This document shows, piece after piece, positions 23,350-36,700 of a stretch of DNA of 64,000 nucleotides. Made by a program: the position numbers and the translations under genes. Source of the DNA: Agrostemma githago (Eukaryota > Streptophyta > Magnoliopsida > Caryophyllales > Caryophyllaceae); assembly GCA_958450325.1 (NCBI GenBank), contig OY288257.1:9319873-9383872 (forward strand), written 5' to 3'. Positions within the stretch are counted from its first letter, which is position 1, and every line of letters starts with the position of its first letter. The notes under the pieces were generated by a model. The model did not search any database and had not been told where the DNA came from. It saw only the letters and a program-made list of their open reading frames with translations.

Positions 23350-24616
23350 CATTAATGGCTGAACAAAGTCCAAACCAAGTACACTGTCCCGGAGTATTAT
23401 AAGGGTCAGTGAGGTTTCATTGGGACTTTTAAAATGCAATCTTATTCTTCATGAATATAAAAGACAAAAAATTGAATAAAACGGAGGAAGTATCATTAAA
23501 AAGTTACGGAGTATAAGATTGTATTTTGAGATGTATCGAAATCAGTCGAAATAAATTATATATTGAATTTTATATCGTATCAAAGGGTTCTGATAATCAT
23601 TATTTGTCCTTCTATTGCTACCAACAAGATTTCGTGAAAAAATATTTGCGTTTTCGAGCAACTATCTATGCTTTCGAAAAATAGTCAAAAAAATGGTTGA
23701 TTTTGAATGTTATTTATCCACCTTTTTTTTGACATTTTGGGACCCGGTATAAAATAGATCGATATTCGCGCTGAACAAAGTTCGCACCAAGTACAATACC
23801 CGGTGTATTATGAGGGTCATTGGGATTTCATTGGAGACTTTTATAAGCCATACGATTGCATTTTGAGACGTGTCGGAATCAGTCGAAACAACTTCTATTG
23901 TCCATTTTATGTTGGGTCACAGAGTTCCGATAATCATTATTAGGCATTCTATTACTTTTGACAAATTTTCGTGAAAAAATATTCGCTCTTTCGAGCAATT
24001 TTCTTCGCTTTCGAAAAATAGCAAAAAAATAATCGATTTTGAAAGTTATTATCCACGTTTTTTTGACATATTGGGTCCCGAAATAAAACAGATCTACATT
24101 CGTGCTGAACAAAGTTTGCACCATGTACAATGCCCCAGTGGGTTATGAGGATCTTTTGGATTTCATTAGAAACTTTAAAAAGTTACGGAGTATAAGATTG
24201 TATTTTGAGACGTGTCAGAATCAATTGAAACAAATTGTTCTATACTGCATTTTGTATCGTATTAGAGGGATCTGAATCATTAATAGGCATTCTATTCTTA
24301 TCGACAAATTTTCGTGAAAAAATATTTGCGCATTCGAGCAACTTTCTTTGCTTTTGAAAAACAATTTCCCGGTGTATTATTATGAGGGTAATTGAGATTT
24401 AATTGGAGACTTTAAAAAGCCATAAGATTTCATTTTGAGACGTGTCGAAATTAGTCGAAACAAGTTCTAGTGCATTTTATATCGTATCAGAGGGTTCTGA
24501 TAGTCATTAATTGATATTCTATTTCTATCGACAAATTTTCGTGAAAAAATATTCGCGCTTTCAAGTAAGTTTTCTTCGCTTTTCAAAAATAGCAAAAAAG
24601 GTCGATTTTGAAGGTT
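23350..24616. repeat. Left part of a tandem repeat array, unit about 335 bp
   Basis: Units share the anchor TTTCGTGAAAAAATATTCGC at about 23630, 23967, 24309 and 24537, with the phrase GTGTATTATGAGGGTCATT and a GGGTCCCGGAATAA-like stretch between anchors. One interval is about 110 bp short. The array is cut at 24616 by the LINE and resumes at 44926 in correct register, so both halves were once continuous. No coding potential was seen. The frames on either strand are shadows of the repeat. Confidence 0.88.
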
Positions 24617-24684
24617 TTTTTTTTTTTTTTTTGGTGAAATGTAAGTATATATTAATCAAATAATCAATTTACACAAGAATATGA

Positions 24685-25041
24685 CTACGTCAAATTACGT
24701 AGCCATCTAGCGTCTTTAGTCCTTAATGGATATCTGATCTTACACATTATTCTATTGCGCACATCCATCTTAATCAGCTTCTCAACATATTCCGGTTGTT
24801 GGACCATTCCCTCAATTCTGCACGAATTCCTCTGTCTCCACACATTATAAATGGTGGCCGTGATCACAGCCTGTAGCACATTGCATTGCAACTTAGTTCC
24901 TCTTATTTTGGTCGCCCAAGTCAGCCCATCACTTTTCGGAATGCTTCTCTTTACCCAACCACAAAGTATGTCAACCACCCGAGAACTCCAGCAGCACCCA
25001 AAAAACAGATGCTCTACAGTCTCAATCTGTGATTCACATAA
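24685..25041 (-). pseudogene. LINE ORF2, 3' part: rest of the zf-RVT domain and C-terminus
   Basis: This minus-strand frame completes the zf-RVT zinc-binding region: Cys and His residues in CESQIETVEHLFFGC, then a Trp/Arg-rich tail typical of plant L1 ORF2 ends. Its stop codon at 24685 lies about 50 bp before the poly-A tail. It was joined to the segment ending at 40550 before the LTR element inserted. Frame continuity at the join was not fully verified. Confidence 0.75.
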
Positions 25042-25849
25042 ATAACTGTGGACATGACATAGGTCCACCCCGACGCGGCCACGCGCGGGTTTGGGTAGGC
25101 GAATGAATCTCCATATGAGAAGGATCGAATTGAAATTTAGGTCTATGTGGAGTCGCCACCGAGTTTTATGGTTATTCGGAACCGTTCGAGCCCACTCTAT
25201 GTCGTAGTGGGCGTATACAAAATACGGCCCATTTCCGATGTCAGGGTTTATCGGGCTCGTCCCTTTGCATATCGATATAGATGCCGACTTGAGCGGTTAA
25301 TCGTATATTGAATGACTCTCGTGCGCCAACGGTTTCGGGCATCCGGAAACCGAGGTTCTGACTAAGGGGTGAGGGTACGTGTTGGGAAGCCCACAAAGGA
25401 CACCCAACCCCGCCCGCACTTTAGCGGCCTCTACTAAGAACTCGAATGACTTTCTAATACGCGTGTTAGTAAAACGGGAAAATGATATGCAAAGATTTAT
25501 TTTCCCTAAACATGCGAATGGAATTGAAAGAGTTTATAAGTCAATTTAATGCAACTAAAATTAACGTCAAAGTTGTATTTTAGCACGCGGGTTCATTTAG
25601 TACAATAAACGAATAATAATTAAATTGACAAAAGAAACAAAAAAACGCGTTAGTAAACGATGTAAAGAAACGAATAATAACGGTTTGCAACTATTGAGTT
25701 GAATTGAAAAGATGCAAATATGAGGATGCACGATTTGAAAAGATAGTATACATGTGATTAATTATACGCATGTTGACCAAAGTCGTAAAATACTATCGAG
25801 TTTGAAAAATAGGATAATGTACGACTTGTGTTTTAGTCGTTATGAGGCT

Positions 25850-26095
25850 ACTCGATCGAGTGGTGGATGGACTCGATCGAGTGGTGGATGGACTCGATCG
25901 AGTGGAACCTAAAAAAACGATTCTGTTTTGCGTCAAAGACCGTACTCGGCCGAGTTATTGACTAACTCGGTCGAGTACATGGCCACTCGACCGAGTCACT
26001 GTGAGACTCGATCGAGTGGGTGTTCTGATGAACATTCTGACCCGATTTTGAGGTGCCACTCGACCGAGTGGGCTAGGCACTCTGTCGAGTGCCCT
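25850..26095. repeat. Palindrome cluster ACTCGATCGAGT, 3' LTR, first cluster
   Basis: Nine copies of the 12-bp palindrome or one-base variants (ACTCGACCGAGT, ACTCGGCCGAGT) lie within 250 bp, often followed by GG. The matching cluster in the 5' LTR is at about 38764-38990. Another cluster occurs at 27400-27503 (partner 40055-40160). Confidence 0.9.
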
Positions 26096-26660
26096 CTGTA
26101 CGAATTAAGGTTCGTTTGTAAAAAAACGTGTATTATGTCGAAAATCGTTTTAAGTAGGTCGTTGCTATTAAATTTCCTCCGCGTTTAATAATATCATAAT
26201 TCTAACGAATTGTTTTGACAATTATTTTAGCCTCAACGGAAATTGCGTTTTGAATTTTTATGTGATTTAGGAGAATTGACTATTTGATTAAATAAATAAA
26301 ATAAAAAACTTGATTCCCTCGACTTCTCCGACATCGAATAAATCCCTAGGGATTGTGATGTCGGATCCGTGTCAACGGGTTTCGACCCTTGTTAAAGATT
26401 GATTTGAAAATTGATGGATGCAGGATGGATGATGATAACGAGAAATAATAATGAATTATTGTTTAATTTAACTCATCTCAATAAATCAAATAATCGGGGT
26501 ATCGGAATAAGCGACCGGCAACGCTGTGTGCAGTACACTTGTATATTCGGGTTTCCTTATTCCGATATCCCTCTCATTCGACACAAATTGATAAGTATTT
26601 TAATGTTTTGATGCTAACAATATTACCGATATTATGATGCAATAATGAAAACGAGGTAAA

Positions 26661-27047
<387 letters not shown>

Positions 27048-27889
27048 GGAATAAAAAAAAAGGAGATGAATAACGAGAGAAAAAGGGAAAAGAGAACGAG
27101 GTTTGTCACCCTCAACCTACATGTTCTTGTCTCGGAATAAGGCTCGTAAACGCGGCTATGACACGAGAGTCTTCGAGGTATATGGAGGCTAAGTTGTGGT
27201 GGCTCGGGTTGAATTCCTAAAAACTAGGTTTAGGGTTTGCTCTTGTCGGTTTTCCTAGGGTTTTTCTAGGGTTTGTAGAGGATGTAGTGTAGGATTGCTC
27301 TTGGGGTGTATTAGGGTTGTAAAGGTTGTGTCAAAAGTGTTCAAGATGTGTGCATGAGGGGTTGCTTATATAGGAAAAGGTAGGGCATCGATTTAGGGCT
27401 ACTCGACCGAGTAGGAGGCCAACTCGATCGAGTGGCCCGTTATGCCCGCCGCCGGGCTCAAAGTCGGCCCACTCGATCGAGTGGATTGGTCACTCGATCG
27501 AGTGGCCTAGATGAGTCGCACAGGTCTTGTTTTGGACCTTGACCTCGATTGCTTGATGGGTTTTGTGTTTGACTTGGACTTTTGATGGTTGTATGGTTGT
27601 TTGTGTGTCTCGGAAATGACTTTGACCGGGGTTGACCCAATCGTGAAAAGTCGGTTTTATTTCCGGTGTCGGTTTTGGCCCAAATTAGTCTTGTTTGACT
27701 CGGAATGATCCACTGGGCCTGGATTCAAGGTTGATTTTGTGATATTTGTACTCTGTAAGTGTGTTAGCCAGCGATTAATGGATTTGAGCCCGTATCCGAG
27801 CGCGTAGAAACATGTTAGCGTCCGATCATCATCGGGTGATTTTTGGAAACTGTCATAGACACCTGGCAGTCAAAATGCGGGTGTCTACA

Positions 27890-27904
27890 CAGCCCCCACT
27901 CTGA
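27890..27904 (-). other. Polypurine tract of the Tat/Retand-like element
   Basis: On the minus strand this reads TCAGAGTGGGGGCTG directly before the TGTAGACACCC start of the 3' LTR, the normal place for the plus-strand primer. The related element at 55.9-64 kb has the same tract before its 3' LTR. Confidence 0.82.
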
Positions 27905-28565
27905 CTGAGGCTTGGACAGGGCGAAAGTCAGAGTAGCTACCAAGCCTGTTAAGACCTGGTAGACTTCCGGTCGGGTCGTTTATAGTCCATTAGACTTGCG
28001 TGAAGGGCTCGCCAGCCATAAGGCAGAAATCATACATGTGCGTGATGATAGTGTTCCCGTGGGGAATTTGGACCTGTAGCGTAAGTCCTGGGTGCGCCTG
28101 TGTGTTGGCCCATCCCGTGTCATCCTGGGGAAATGCTGCTGGGGAGATTTGATTGGCTTGCATGCCTTGCTGGAGTCGTACCTGTATAAGTTACACAAAA
28201 TGCGTGCAACACGTAGGTAGTAAAAATGACTCGTGCTGGGGAAAACGACCTTTTGAATTTTTGAAAATTTAATATTTTGAAATTTGAAAATTTTGAATTT
28301 TTGAAATTTTTGACATCGACTCCTAAAGAAATTAGGAAAGTTCGGGATGATTATTTCCACACTAGTATCGAGACTAGGCTTGTGGCTCGATTCCGTTTGT
28401 AATTAGGAAACTTTCCTAAAAGTAACATGGAAAGGATGTACAAGGCTAATGTTATATATAGCCCCCTTTGCTCTTGATTTTCTTCATAATTCCCATCACA
28501 AGAAAGTCTTTTACTTCCCTTAAGGCAAAAAAGAAAGTTTCTTTATTCCTTTTAAGAAATTTATC
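27905..28565. other. Non-coding region between the antisense ORF and the 3' LTR
   Basis: About 660 bp without a coding motif. It includes a low-complexity run of TTTGAAATTTTTGAAAA type near 28250-28315. The outer 120 bp next to the polypurine tract is closely related to 62.8-62.9 kb in the second element. Confidence 0.6.
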
Positions 28566-30351
28566 ATGGGAATCGACAGGTTGAGTGCTATGTTGCAGGC
28601 GTGGTCCCGTCAGTTTAGGATGCCGATAGGGTGGTCTTGAACTAGACGGGTATAACTCAGCTGTACCCGTTCCGTCAAATGGTGGTCGATCGTTACTTTT
28701 TGGATGCTTGCTTGGCTTACTGGGATGACATATATCATGTCTTTGCTTTCCCTCGGGCGAGATCTGCCCTTTACCTGAGGAGATCGCAGCTATAGGAGGA
28801 TGAAACCCGATGCTTCGGCCCGCCGTCCCGTATTCAGTTTATGATCCAAGGAGGAAGCTGAGGGAATTTTTAGGGCTTTCCCATAATGAAGTGTCCCGTA
28901 TGATGGAAGGTGGCAATATTTCTCTGATCGACTTGGCTGAGAAATTCATGAACCCGCACGATGTCCGGGTGAGGTCAGCCCATAGCCGTAGGGCCTTTTC
29001 TTTCTGTATGCTCCATGTTTACGCTTTTGAAGGTCACATGGATTGGTTATCTTGCATGGGTAATGCCCGTCTTATAACGGTGGTGGATTTGATGGAGACC
29101 GAACATAGTCCGGCTTGGTTAATCACGGGCGAAATCATCCAAGAGTTGGATAGTCGCAAAAGGGATCAGTCCGTCCGTCTCACCGGAAGCACCCGTTTGC
29201 TGCAAGTAAGTCGGATTTTTAATTTTTGATTCCTCGTTTTTTTTCGTGGACTCAGCTACTGTGGTGAGCACTCGATCGAGTCACCCCGACACTCGATCGA
29301 GTGCCTTCGTGAAAAGGCTTCCTGTTTGCTTCCAGTGACGCTACTCGATCGAGTCACGCTGACACTCGATCGAGTGTCGTCCGTTTTCTCTCGAAATCTA
29401 AAGCTTTTTGCTTTTTTCTTTTTTCAGATCTGGCTTTATGAGAGGCTATCGGTGATAGATCCCCCGCTTGATGCCAGTACCTACCGCCATAACCAGCTGA
29501 TGACGAGACGACGGGCCATCGATTTTTCTCGCTTGATTAGCCAGAAGTATTGGGATGAGGTGCTATCAATCCACGGTGGGCGGTTGATTCGATGGGTCGT
29601 GCCATGGTGGCCCATCCCGGCTTGGACAGGTTTGGACCCGAGGGAGAGGGCCCGTTACCAAGTGATCTTGTCCTTCAACCAGACGGTTCATCTCTACCCG
29701 GATCGCATACTAAGGCAGTATGGACGAACTCAGCGGATACCAGAAATAGAGGCCATTGTGAGTGATCCTACCCAATTGACGGATGTGATGTGCGACACGT
29801 GGATGCAAAGATGGTACACCCGGCACACTTGACCCGTTTCCAAATCTCGGCATTCGATCTGGGTTTCAGACTCATATACCCAGTGGACTAAAGCAGGTGA
29901 TGCTAAAGCCCGAGCTGCTTTGAAGGTGGATGAAGCCTTTGACCTGCTGAGGAGAGAACAGGCTAAAGACAACAGGGGGTTCTTTGATGAGGGAGACACT
30001 CCAGCTACTCTAGTCCGTCTAATGTCGGGGCAAAAGAAGAAGGCTAAGACTCAAGCTAAAGGGTCCGGTGCTAAAGGTGCTCGGGGGAAAGTGAGCCCCC
30101 AGACAGACTTAGAAAGGAGACTGGGCCCTAGGCTAGCCGTGCAGGACCGACTTGGCCCACGGGATAGGCTACCTGAGTATGTGCAGGCTCGACTTGGGCC
30201 GAAGACTGTGATTGAAGACCCGTCGTCAAAGAAGCGGGCCCGTGCTAAGGAGGTTCCCCTTGTGATTAGGGAACGCTCATCCCCTCCTCGACGACCTCGG
30301 GCTCCCCACGACCCGAAGGACAAGGGAAAGGGGAAGATGCCCGGATATTAG
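28566..30351 (+). pseudogene. Antisense ORF of the Tat element: plant mobile domain-like protein, decayed
   Basis: This gene runs against gag-pol. Exon 1 (28566-29204) carries a plant mobile domain (PMD/DUF7745-like) signature: a stretch around YFLDACLAYWDDIYHVF, then a CPLPEEIAAIGG-like block in another frame, then REFLGLSHNEVSRM. A GT-AG intron at 29205-29427 separates it from exon 2 (29428-30351), which starts IWLYERLSVIDPP and ends in a basic, Arg/Lys/Pro-rich tail. Damage seen: two frame changes and several stops within the first 250 bp, and one in-frame TGA at 29830. Such antisense ORFs are known in Retand/Grande-type elements, where their role is unclear. PMD proteins in plants are tied to transposon silencing and transposon-captured genes; whether that applies here is unknown. 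Confidence 0.62.
29275..29375. repeat. Palindromes ACTCGATCGAGT inside the antisense-ORF intron
   Basis: Four copies of the 12-bp palindrome lie in the 223-bp intron, each followed by C or G stretches as in the LTR clusters. They fall between intact exons and are absent from the coding parts. Confidence 0.88.
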
Positions 30352-30761
30352 TCTCCGTATTTTATTATTTGAATATTACTATTATTTTTTTGGTGTGATT
30401 TTTTGTAGTTTTGCCGTGTTTGGCATTTTTTTTTTTTTTGTAGTTCCCGAGTTTATCGAGATATTAATAAAAGACATATTATTTGAAACCGTTCCCGTCT
30501 TTTCGATATTGCAGTGGTTGTACCCTTTTGAGGGGTTGCCTACGTATCCACAATTAGCGGAATCAAACCAGACGTAGTTCAAAATTTGATTTGATTGATT
30601 TGACTTTTTTTTTTGCAATTTTCGAAATACATCAAGATCATTGATTCGAGATGTGCCACGGTAGAATAATTAATTCTAACTTATTGACTTGTCTATGATT
30701 TTGAAAATTTATAAAAAGACAAAGTTTTATAAATTTTTGCAAATGACATTGAGACAGGGGT
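30352..30761. other. Spacer between antisense ORF and gag-pol stop
   Basis: This AT-rich segment lies between the convergent ends of the antisense ORF and the gag-pol frame. It includes a TTTTTTTTTTT run near 30428-30440 and short frames on both strands that are not genes. It would hold overlapping 3' regions of the two opposite transcripts. Confidence 0.6.
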
Positions 30762-33700
30762 TTATGGGTAGTAGCGCTTCAGCTGGTCCAAGTTGGTCGG
30801 GTTGACGAACTCGTTGCCATCTAGGTCCGTTAGCGTCACCGCTCCTCCCGATAGGATTTTCTTGACTAAGTATGGCCCAGCCCAATTGGGTTTGAACTTT
30901 CCCCTTGGGTCAACCGGTAGTAAGGCACGAACCGATTTTAGGACCAAATCACCTTCTTCGATTTTCCTGGGCCTAACTCTTTTGTTGAAGGCCCGCTGGA
31001 TTCTCTTTTGATATACTTGAATATTGTTGAGGGCCCGGGACCGTCGTTCGTCCAAGAGGACTAGCGAATCGTATCGGGCTTGGACCCAATCTGCTTCTGG
31101 TACTTGGCTTTCAAGTAGAATCCTTAGGGATGGTACTTCTAACTCAACCGGTTGGACTGCTTCCATTCCATATGTCAGGTAATATGGAGTTGCTCCGATT
31201 GCAGTGCGGATTGAAGTTCGGTATCCCCATAAGGCAAAAGGTATCTTGTCGGGCCAGTCCCGATAATTCTCAGCCATCATTTTAAGTATGGTGACAATTG
31301 TTTTGTTGGCCGCTTCTACCGCTCCGTTTGTTTGGGGTCGGTAAGGTGAGGATGTATGCCTTTGAATTTTGTATTTTGCCAGTAATGCAGTAGTTTCAGC
31401 TTGAAAGTGGGTCCCGTGATCACTGATAAATTCGTGCGGGATCCCATACCGGCATATAATCTTATTTTGGATAAATTTGGCCACGTGATTGGCGTTCAAG
31501 ACACGGTATGACTCGACTTCTACCCATTTGGTGAAGTAGTCGATGGCCACCAAAATGAAGCAATGCCCTCCCGTCCCGGAAGGATGTATTTTCCCAATTA
31601 TGTCTATACCCCATGTCGAAAATGGCCATGGTGATGTCATGGTATATAATAGGGAAGATGGCATATGTTGTACATTACCGAAGATCTGACAGTTATGGCA
31701 GTGCTTGACGTATAACTGGCAGTCTGTCTCCATGGTGTTCCAGTAATACCCGAGCCTCATGATTTTACGGGATAGCATATGGGCGTTCATATGCGGGCCG
31801 TTTTCACCGTCGTGGACCTCGGCCATGACTTTTTCGGCTTGTATTTTGTCGATGCATAGGAGGAGAGCCCCCTGTGCCGTCTTTTTATACAATTGCCCGT
31901 CATCAGTACGAATAAATTGGGTTGCTAATCTTCGTAGGGCCTTTTTGGCCCGATTTTCAGCTCCCGCGGGGTATTCCCCCGTTGTCAGGTATGTTAAGAC
32001 GGTTTGATACCAAGGTTCTGGGTCAGTTATCTCGATATCTTGAATGGCATGGATGTAGGCCGGCTCTGACCGCCTTTCAACACAGATTGGCATGCTGGTC
32101 ATGTGATCCGGGATGTTCAGTAAAGATGCTAATTTAGAAAGGGCATCTGCAAACTGATTTTCTTCTCGGGGCAAGTAGATATACTCTACCTTTTGGAATT
32201 GTTTCTCTAGAACCCGTACTCGTGCTTGGTAAGCCACGAGATTGGCGTTCCGAGTTTTCCATTTTTGGAGCGCTTGATTGATGACCAATGATGAATCACC
32301 GTGGACCCGGAGGTTTGTTACCCCTAAATGATCAGCGGCGGCTTGCAACCCGTGAATGCATGCTTCGTATTCAGCTGCGTTGTTGGTCATGTCGAAATCC
32401 AATTTGATGGATAAGGGAGTGTGTTCCCCTCGGGGTGAGATTAATAGAATTCCGACCCCAAATCCTCGGAAGTTGGATGCTCCATCGAAATACAGATCCC
32501 ATGTCTCGGTATCGGTATGGAATATGTCTTCATCCGGAAAGGCCCATGTGTCAGTGTGGCCCTCTTCGGATATTGGGCTGTCAGCGAGGAACTCGGCAAC
32601 TATCCGGCCTTTGATGGCTTTTAATGGTACAAACTTGAGGTCGAACTCAGATAACATTAAAGTCCATCTTGACATCCTGCCGTTGAGGATGGGCTTCTCG
32701 AATAAGTACTTGATTGGATCCATTTTGGATAAAACTTGTACCTCGTGGCTAAGCATGTAATGTCGGAGCTTTTTAGTGGCCCAAACCAATGCTAAACATG
32801 TCTTTTCGAGCATTGTGTATTTGCACTCGTACTCGAGGAACTTTTTACTGATGTAGTAAATAGCCCGTTCTTCTGAATCAACTGTCTGGGCCATCATAGC
32901 CCCCATGGCTGTCTCAGTCGTTGTTAGGTATAACGACAAAGGCAAACCGTGTTGAGGTGGCATTAGTACTGGCGGAGCAGATAGGATCTCCTTGATTTTG
33001 TCAAAAGCCATTTGACATTTGCCGTCCCATAGTACCCGTTCTCCAATTTTTAACTTTTTGAAGATGGGCTCACATACCATGGTTAACTTCGAAATGAAAC
33101 GGCTGATGTATTGGACTTTCCCGAGAAACCCCCTTATTTCCTTTTCGGTCTTGGGTGGCTGCATCTCGGTGATGGCTTTGATTTTAGCTGGGTCGACCTC
33201 GATGCCGCGTTGGCTAACGATATGGCCCAGTAATTTACCTGACGTTACCCCAAAGCTGCATTTTTGTGGGTTTAGTCTCATGTTGTACTTACGTAGTCTG
33301 GTAAAGAACTTTCTTAGGGCCGTGATGTGCCCGCTTCGGTCTTTAGACTTAACGATCATATCGTCCACATAGACCTCCACTTCCTTATGCATCATGTCGT
33401 GCAATAAGGTGGTAGCGGTCCGTTGATAAGTGGCTCCTGCATTAATCAGCCCAAATGGCATGACGGTGTAACAGTAAGTACCCCAAGGTGTGATGAAGGT
33501 AGTCTTACTCATATCCTCTTCTGCCATTTTAATCTGATTGTATCCGGCATACCCGTCCATGAATGATAGAAGGGCATGGTCGGCCGTATTATCCACCAAA
33601 ATGTCGATGTGTGGTAACGGAAAATCATCTTTTGGGATGGCCTTGTTTAGGTCCCGGAAGTCCACGCATACCCGCACCTTGCCGTCCTTCTTGGGTACCG

Positions 33701-36700
33701 GCACGATGTTTGCAACCCAGTCTGGATATTCAGACACTTGTATAAAGCCTGCTTTGAATTGTTTATCGACCTCTTCTTTGACTTTAAGAGACCATTCGGG
33801 CTTCATTCTTCTGAGTTTTTGTTTAACCGGTTTGCACCCATCTTTGATGGGTATTCGGTGTTCTGCTATTTCTCGATCTATTCCCGGCATGTCCTTGTAG
33901 GACCATGCAAAGACGTCTTTAAATTCTAGGAGGAGGTCCGTGAACTGTTGTCTCTCCTCTGGATCTAAAGATTGGCCCAACTTAAGCATCTGGGGCTCTA
34001 AAGTGGTTCCCACGTTGATGGACTCGGTTTCTTCGATTACCGGATCTCGGGATTCCCTTTGCTCGAGCTGCTCGACCAGATGTTGTGGTAGAGGTACCTG
34101 TTCGTCGGGTTTCTCAATGTCATTGCATATAAAATTTTTGAAATTGAGAAAATTTTGGAAATAAGACAAGTCGTAAGCAGAACGGTGTTCGTTATTATTA
34201 TTAATGGTGAATTTTGAAAATAGCTCGAATAGAGCTGCCATCTGATCGTTGGTCAGTGGCGGGATAGGGAGAGGTCTTGGGACAGACCCCGAGACCTCGG
34301 TGGCTAAGGGAAGAGGGATTACAGACTCGACTCCGATACCAGACCCTCTAAACCTGGACTCAGACTCCGACTCTGACTCTGATTCGGACTCAGACTCGGT
34401 ATCCGGCATGTCTCCTTCGCCGGCGGTTAGCTTGTAAACCCGTCCTTGACTGTCGGTCCATTTTATAGTTTTCCTCCAAGCCCTTGTCTCGGTCTCGGGA
34501 TATGTGATGGTGGGTCGGTAGAGGCCCACTTGGATGGCTCCGAAGACTGGAGTGACAAATTTGATTGCAGAGGCCCGACCCACATCCTCCGAGCTTATAG
34601 TATATCCCAATCCGACTCGGGATTCTGCGTTGTCTAGGACCTCGATGATCTTCCCCGCCGGAAGATATGGTCTTGAGGTAGCTCCGGGTAGGTAACCCAG
34701 ATTTTGTAGCATCGTGTCGATGCTAGGGGCGAAGTAGGGCTTGAAAAGATATTCTTCTTCAATCATACCCACGAAATCGAAACCTCGTGGTTCGGCCCGG
34801 TTTGTGGCGTTGCAGCTCGCCACGGTCATCGGTGTTGCCTCCAGTGTTATGATACCGTCTTTAAGTGGCATCTTGACTTTTCGGTGGAGGGTAGATGTCA
34901 CGGCCTTGACTGCGTGGATCCAAGGCCTTCCTAACAAGAGGTTGAATGATGAGGTGACATCTATCACCTGGAATTCTAGCTCCTTTTCGATTGGGCCCGT
35001 TATGATCTTCAGTTTAACGGCCCCGGCGACTGGTTTTGGGCTTCCATCGAAAGCCTGGATAGTTTGTGCCGTTGAGAGATAGTCGGCATCAGTGATGCCG
35101 AGGGCCCTAGCGGTCCTTAATGGTAGGACATTCACGGCTGATCCGTCGTCAATAAGGGTCATCGGGAGGTACTTACCCTTGCAGATGACCGTAATATATA
35201 GGGCCAAGTTATGATTGGGCCCAAATGGAGGTAGATCAGCTTCAGAGAAGGTTATGAGTGGGCCTTCTTCTTTGGATTTGCCCTTAAGGTAGGGCATGAT
35301 GGTGGCTACCATTTCAGCGGGGGTAGCTTCTGAGTCGACCTTGATTTCATCGAGAGCCTTAGTCAGTGCTTCCCGATGAGCCTGTGAGCTAACAAGTAGT
35401 TGCCATATGGTTAAGTCAGCTCGAACCCTCTTCATTTGTTGGACCAAGGTCGTGTCATTGCTTGGTTCCTCGGAGGTCGGTTCCGTCCTGGCAGGTTCAG
35501 TGACGGATGCAGGAGTGGTGCGCCCAGCAGTGGCGAGGTGGTTGGTGGCTAAAGCCTTGGATTTGGCTTTTCGGACCTCTTCGAGGGTAATAGGGACAGC
35601 CTCCCCTTTGACTAGGTATACGTCGTCCTCGTCATCGAACCATATCCCATTAATTTGTGGGATAAAAGGAGAAATGAGGTGAGAACAATCGATTACCTCC
35701 CCCGTGAATATTGCGTGAGCACTGAACGGGTTGTCTTTGTTGCTCGGCTTGTCTCCGGGCAACGGGATTTTCCCGCTCTCAATAAGATCTTGGATTAAAT
35801 GCTTTAACTTCCAACATTTTTCAGTATCATGTCCGTTGCCCCAGTGATACTGACAGTAGGCTTGAGCATTGTAATACTTGGGCCTCTTCTCTGCTGGAGG
35901 CTCTGGAGTTGGGCCTATTGGTTGAATCAGACCCTTTGAAGATAGCCTTTGTAAGGCATAAGTATAGGTAGTCCCTATATCTGTGAATACCCGATTCGGT
36001 GTATTCTTTTTGGATGAGGTGTCGAGTAGATTTACCTCATCAAGGATGCTGCGGGCAGCAGCTGCAGGTGTGGGCTTGTTTGTGGATGAACTAGCCCCTT
36101 GATAGCCCTTGGTAGAGGCCTTAGTCAGGCTCTCCAACCTCAAATCATCTTCGATCCTTGTGCCCATTTCAGTAAGGACAGCAAAGTTTGGGATAATAGC
36201 ATACCGGAGATGGACCCGGTAGGATGGGAGTAGATTCTTGACGAAGGCTTCTACTAGGGCCTTTTCGCCGGGCTTGTCGACCATCTTCACACTTTCGGCC
36301 CTCCATCTTTGCAGATATTTTGTGAACCCTTCTTTGGGCTCCTGGGCCATTACCTCCAGAGTACGCATTGTAGTCTGGATTTCAGTGTTATCGGCGTAAT
36401 TCCGAGCAAATTCGGTCGCCACATCGTCCCAAGTCTTGTATTTCTTGGGGTCGAGCCTGTAGAACCAGGCCTTGGGGTGTTTCTCCAGAGAGGAGGGGAA
36501 TAGGTGCTTGAACATTGTTGACTTCACCCCCTTGACTGCCATGAAGTCTTTGAAAGCCCGGATGTGATGGACCGGGTCTTCAGTACCCTCAAACATAGGA
36601 AGTCCCGTTAAGTTGAGGTTAGCAGGTAGCTCGTTATCCAAAGGCGAATAAATACGAGCATTCTCGGTGTGGATCGAGTTGTTCGTTGATAGATGAACTT

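Noticed and set aside
25928..26188. A plus-strand 86-codon frame repeated at 38822-39082
   Set aside because: It runs across the palindrome cluster in both LTRs, so the conservation is due to LTR identity and not to coding function.
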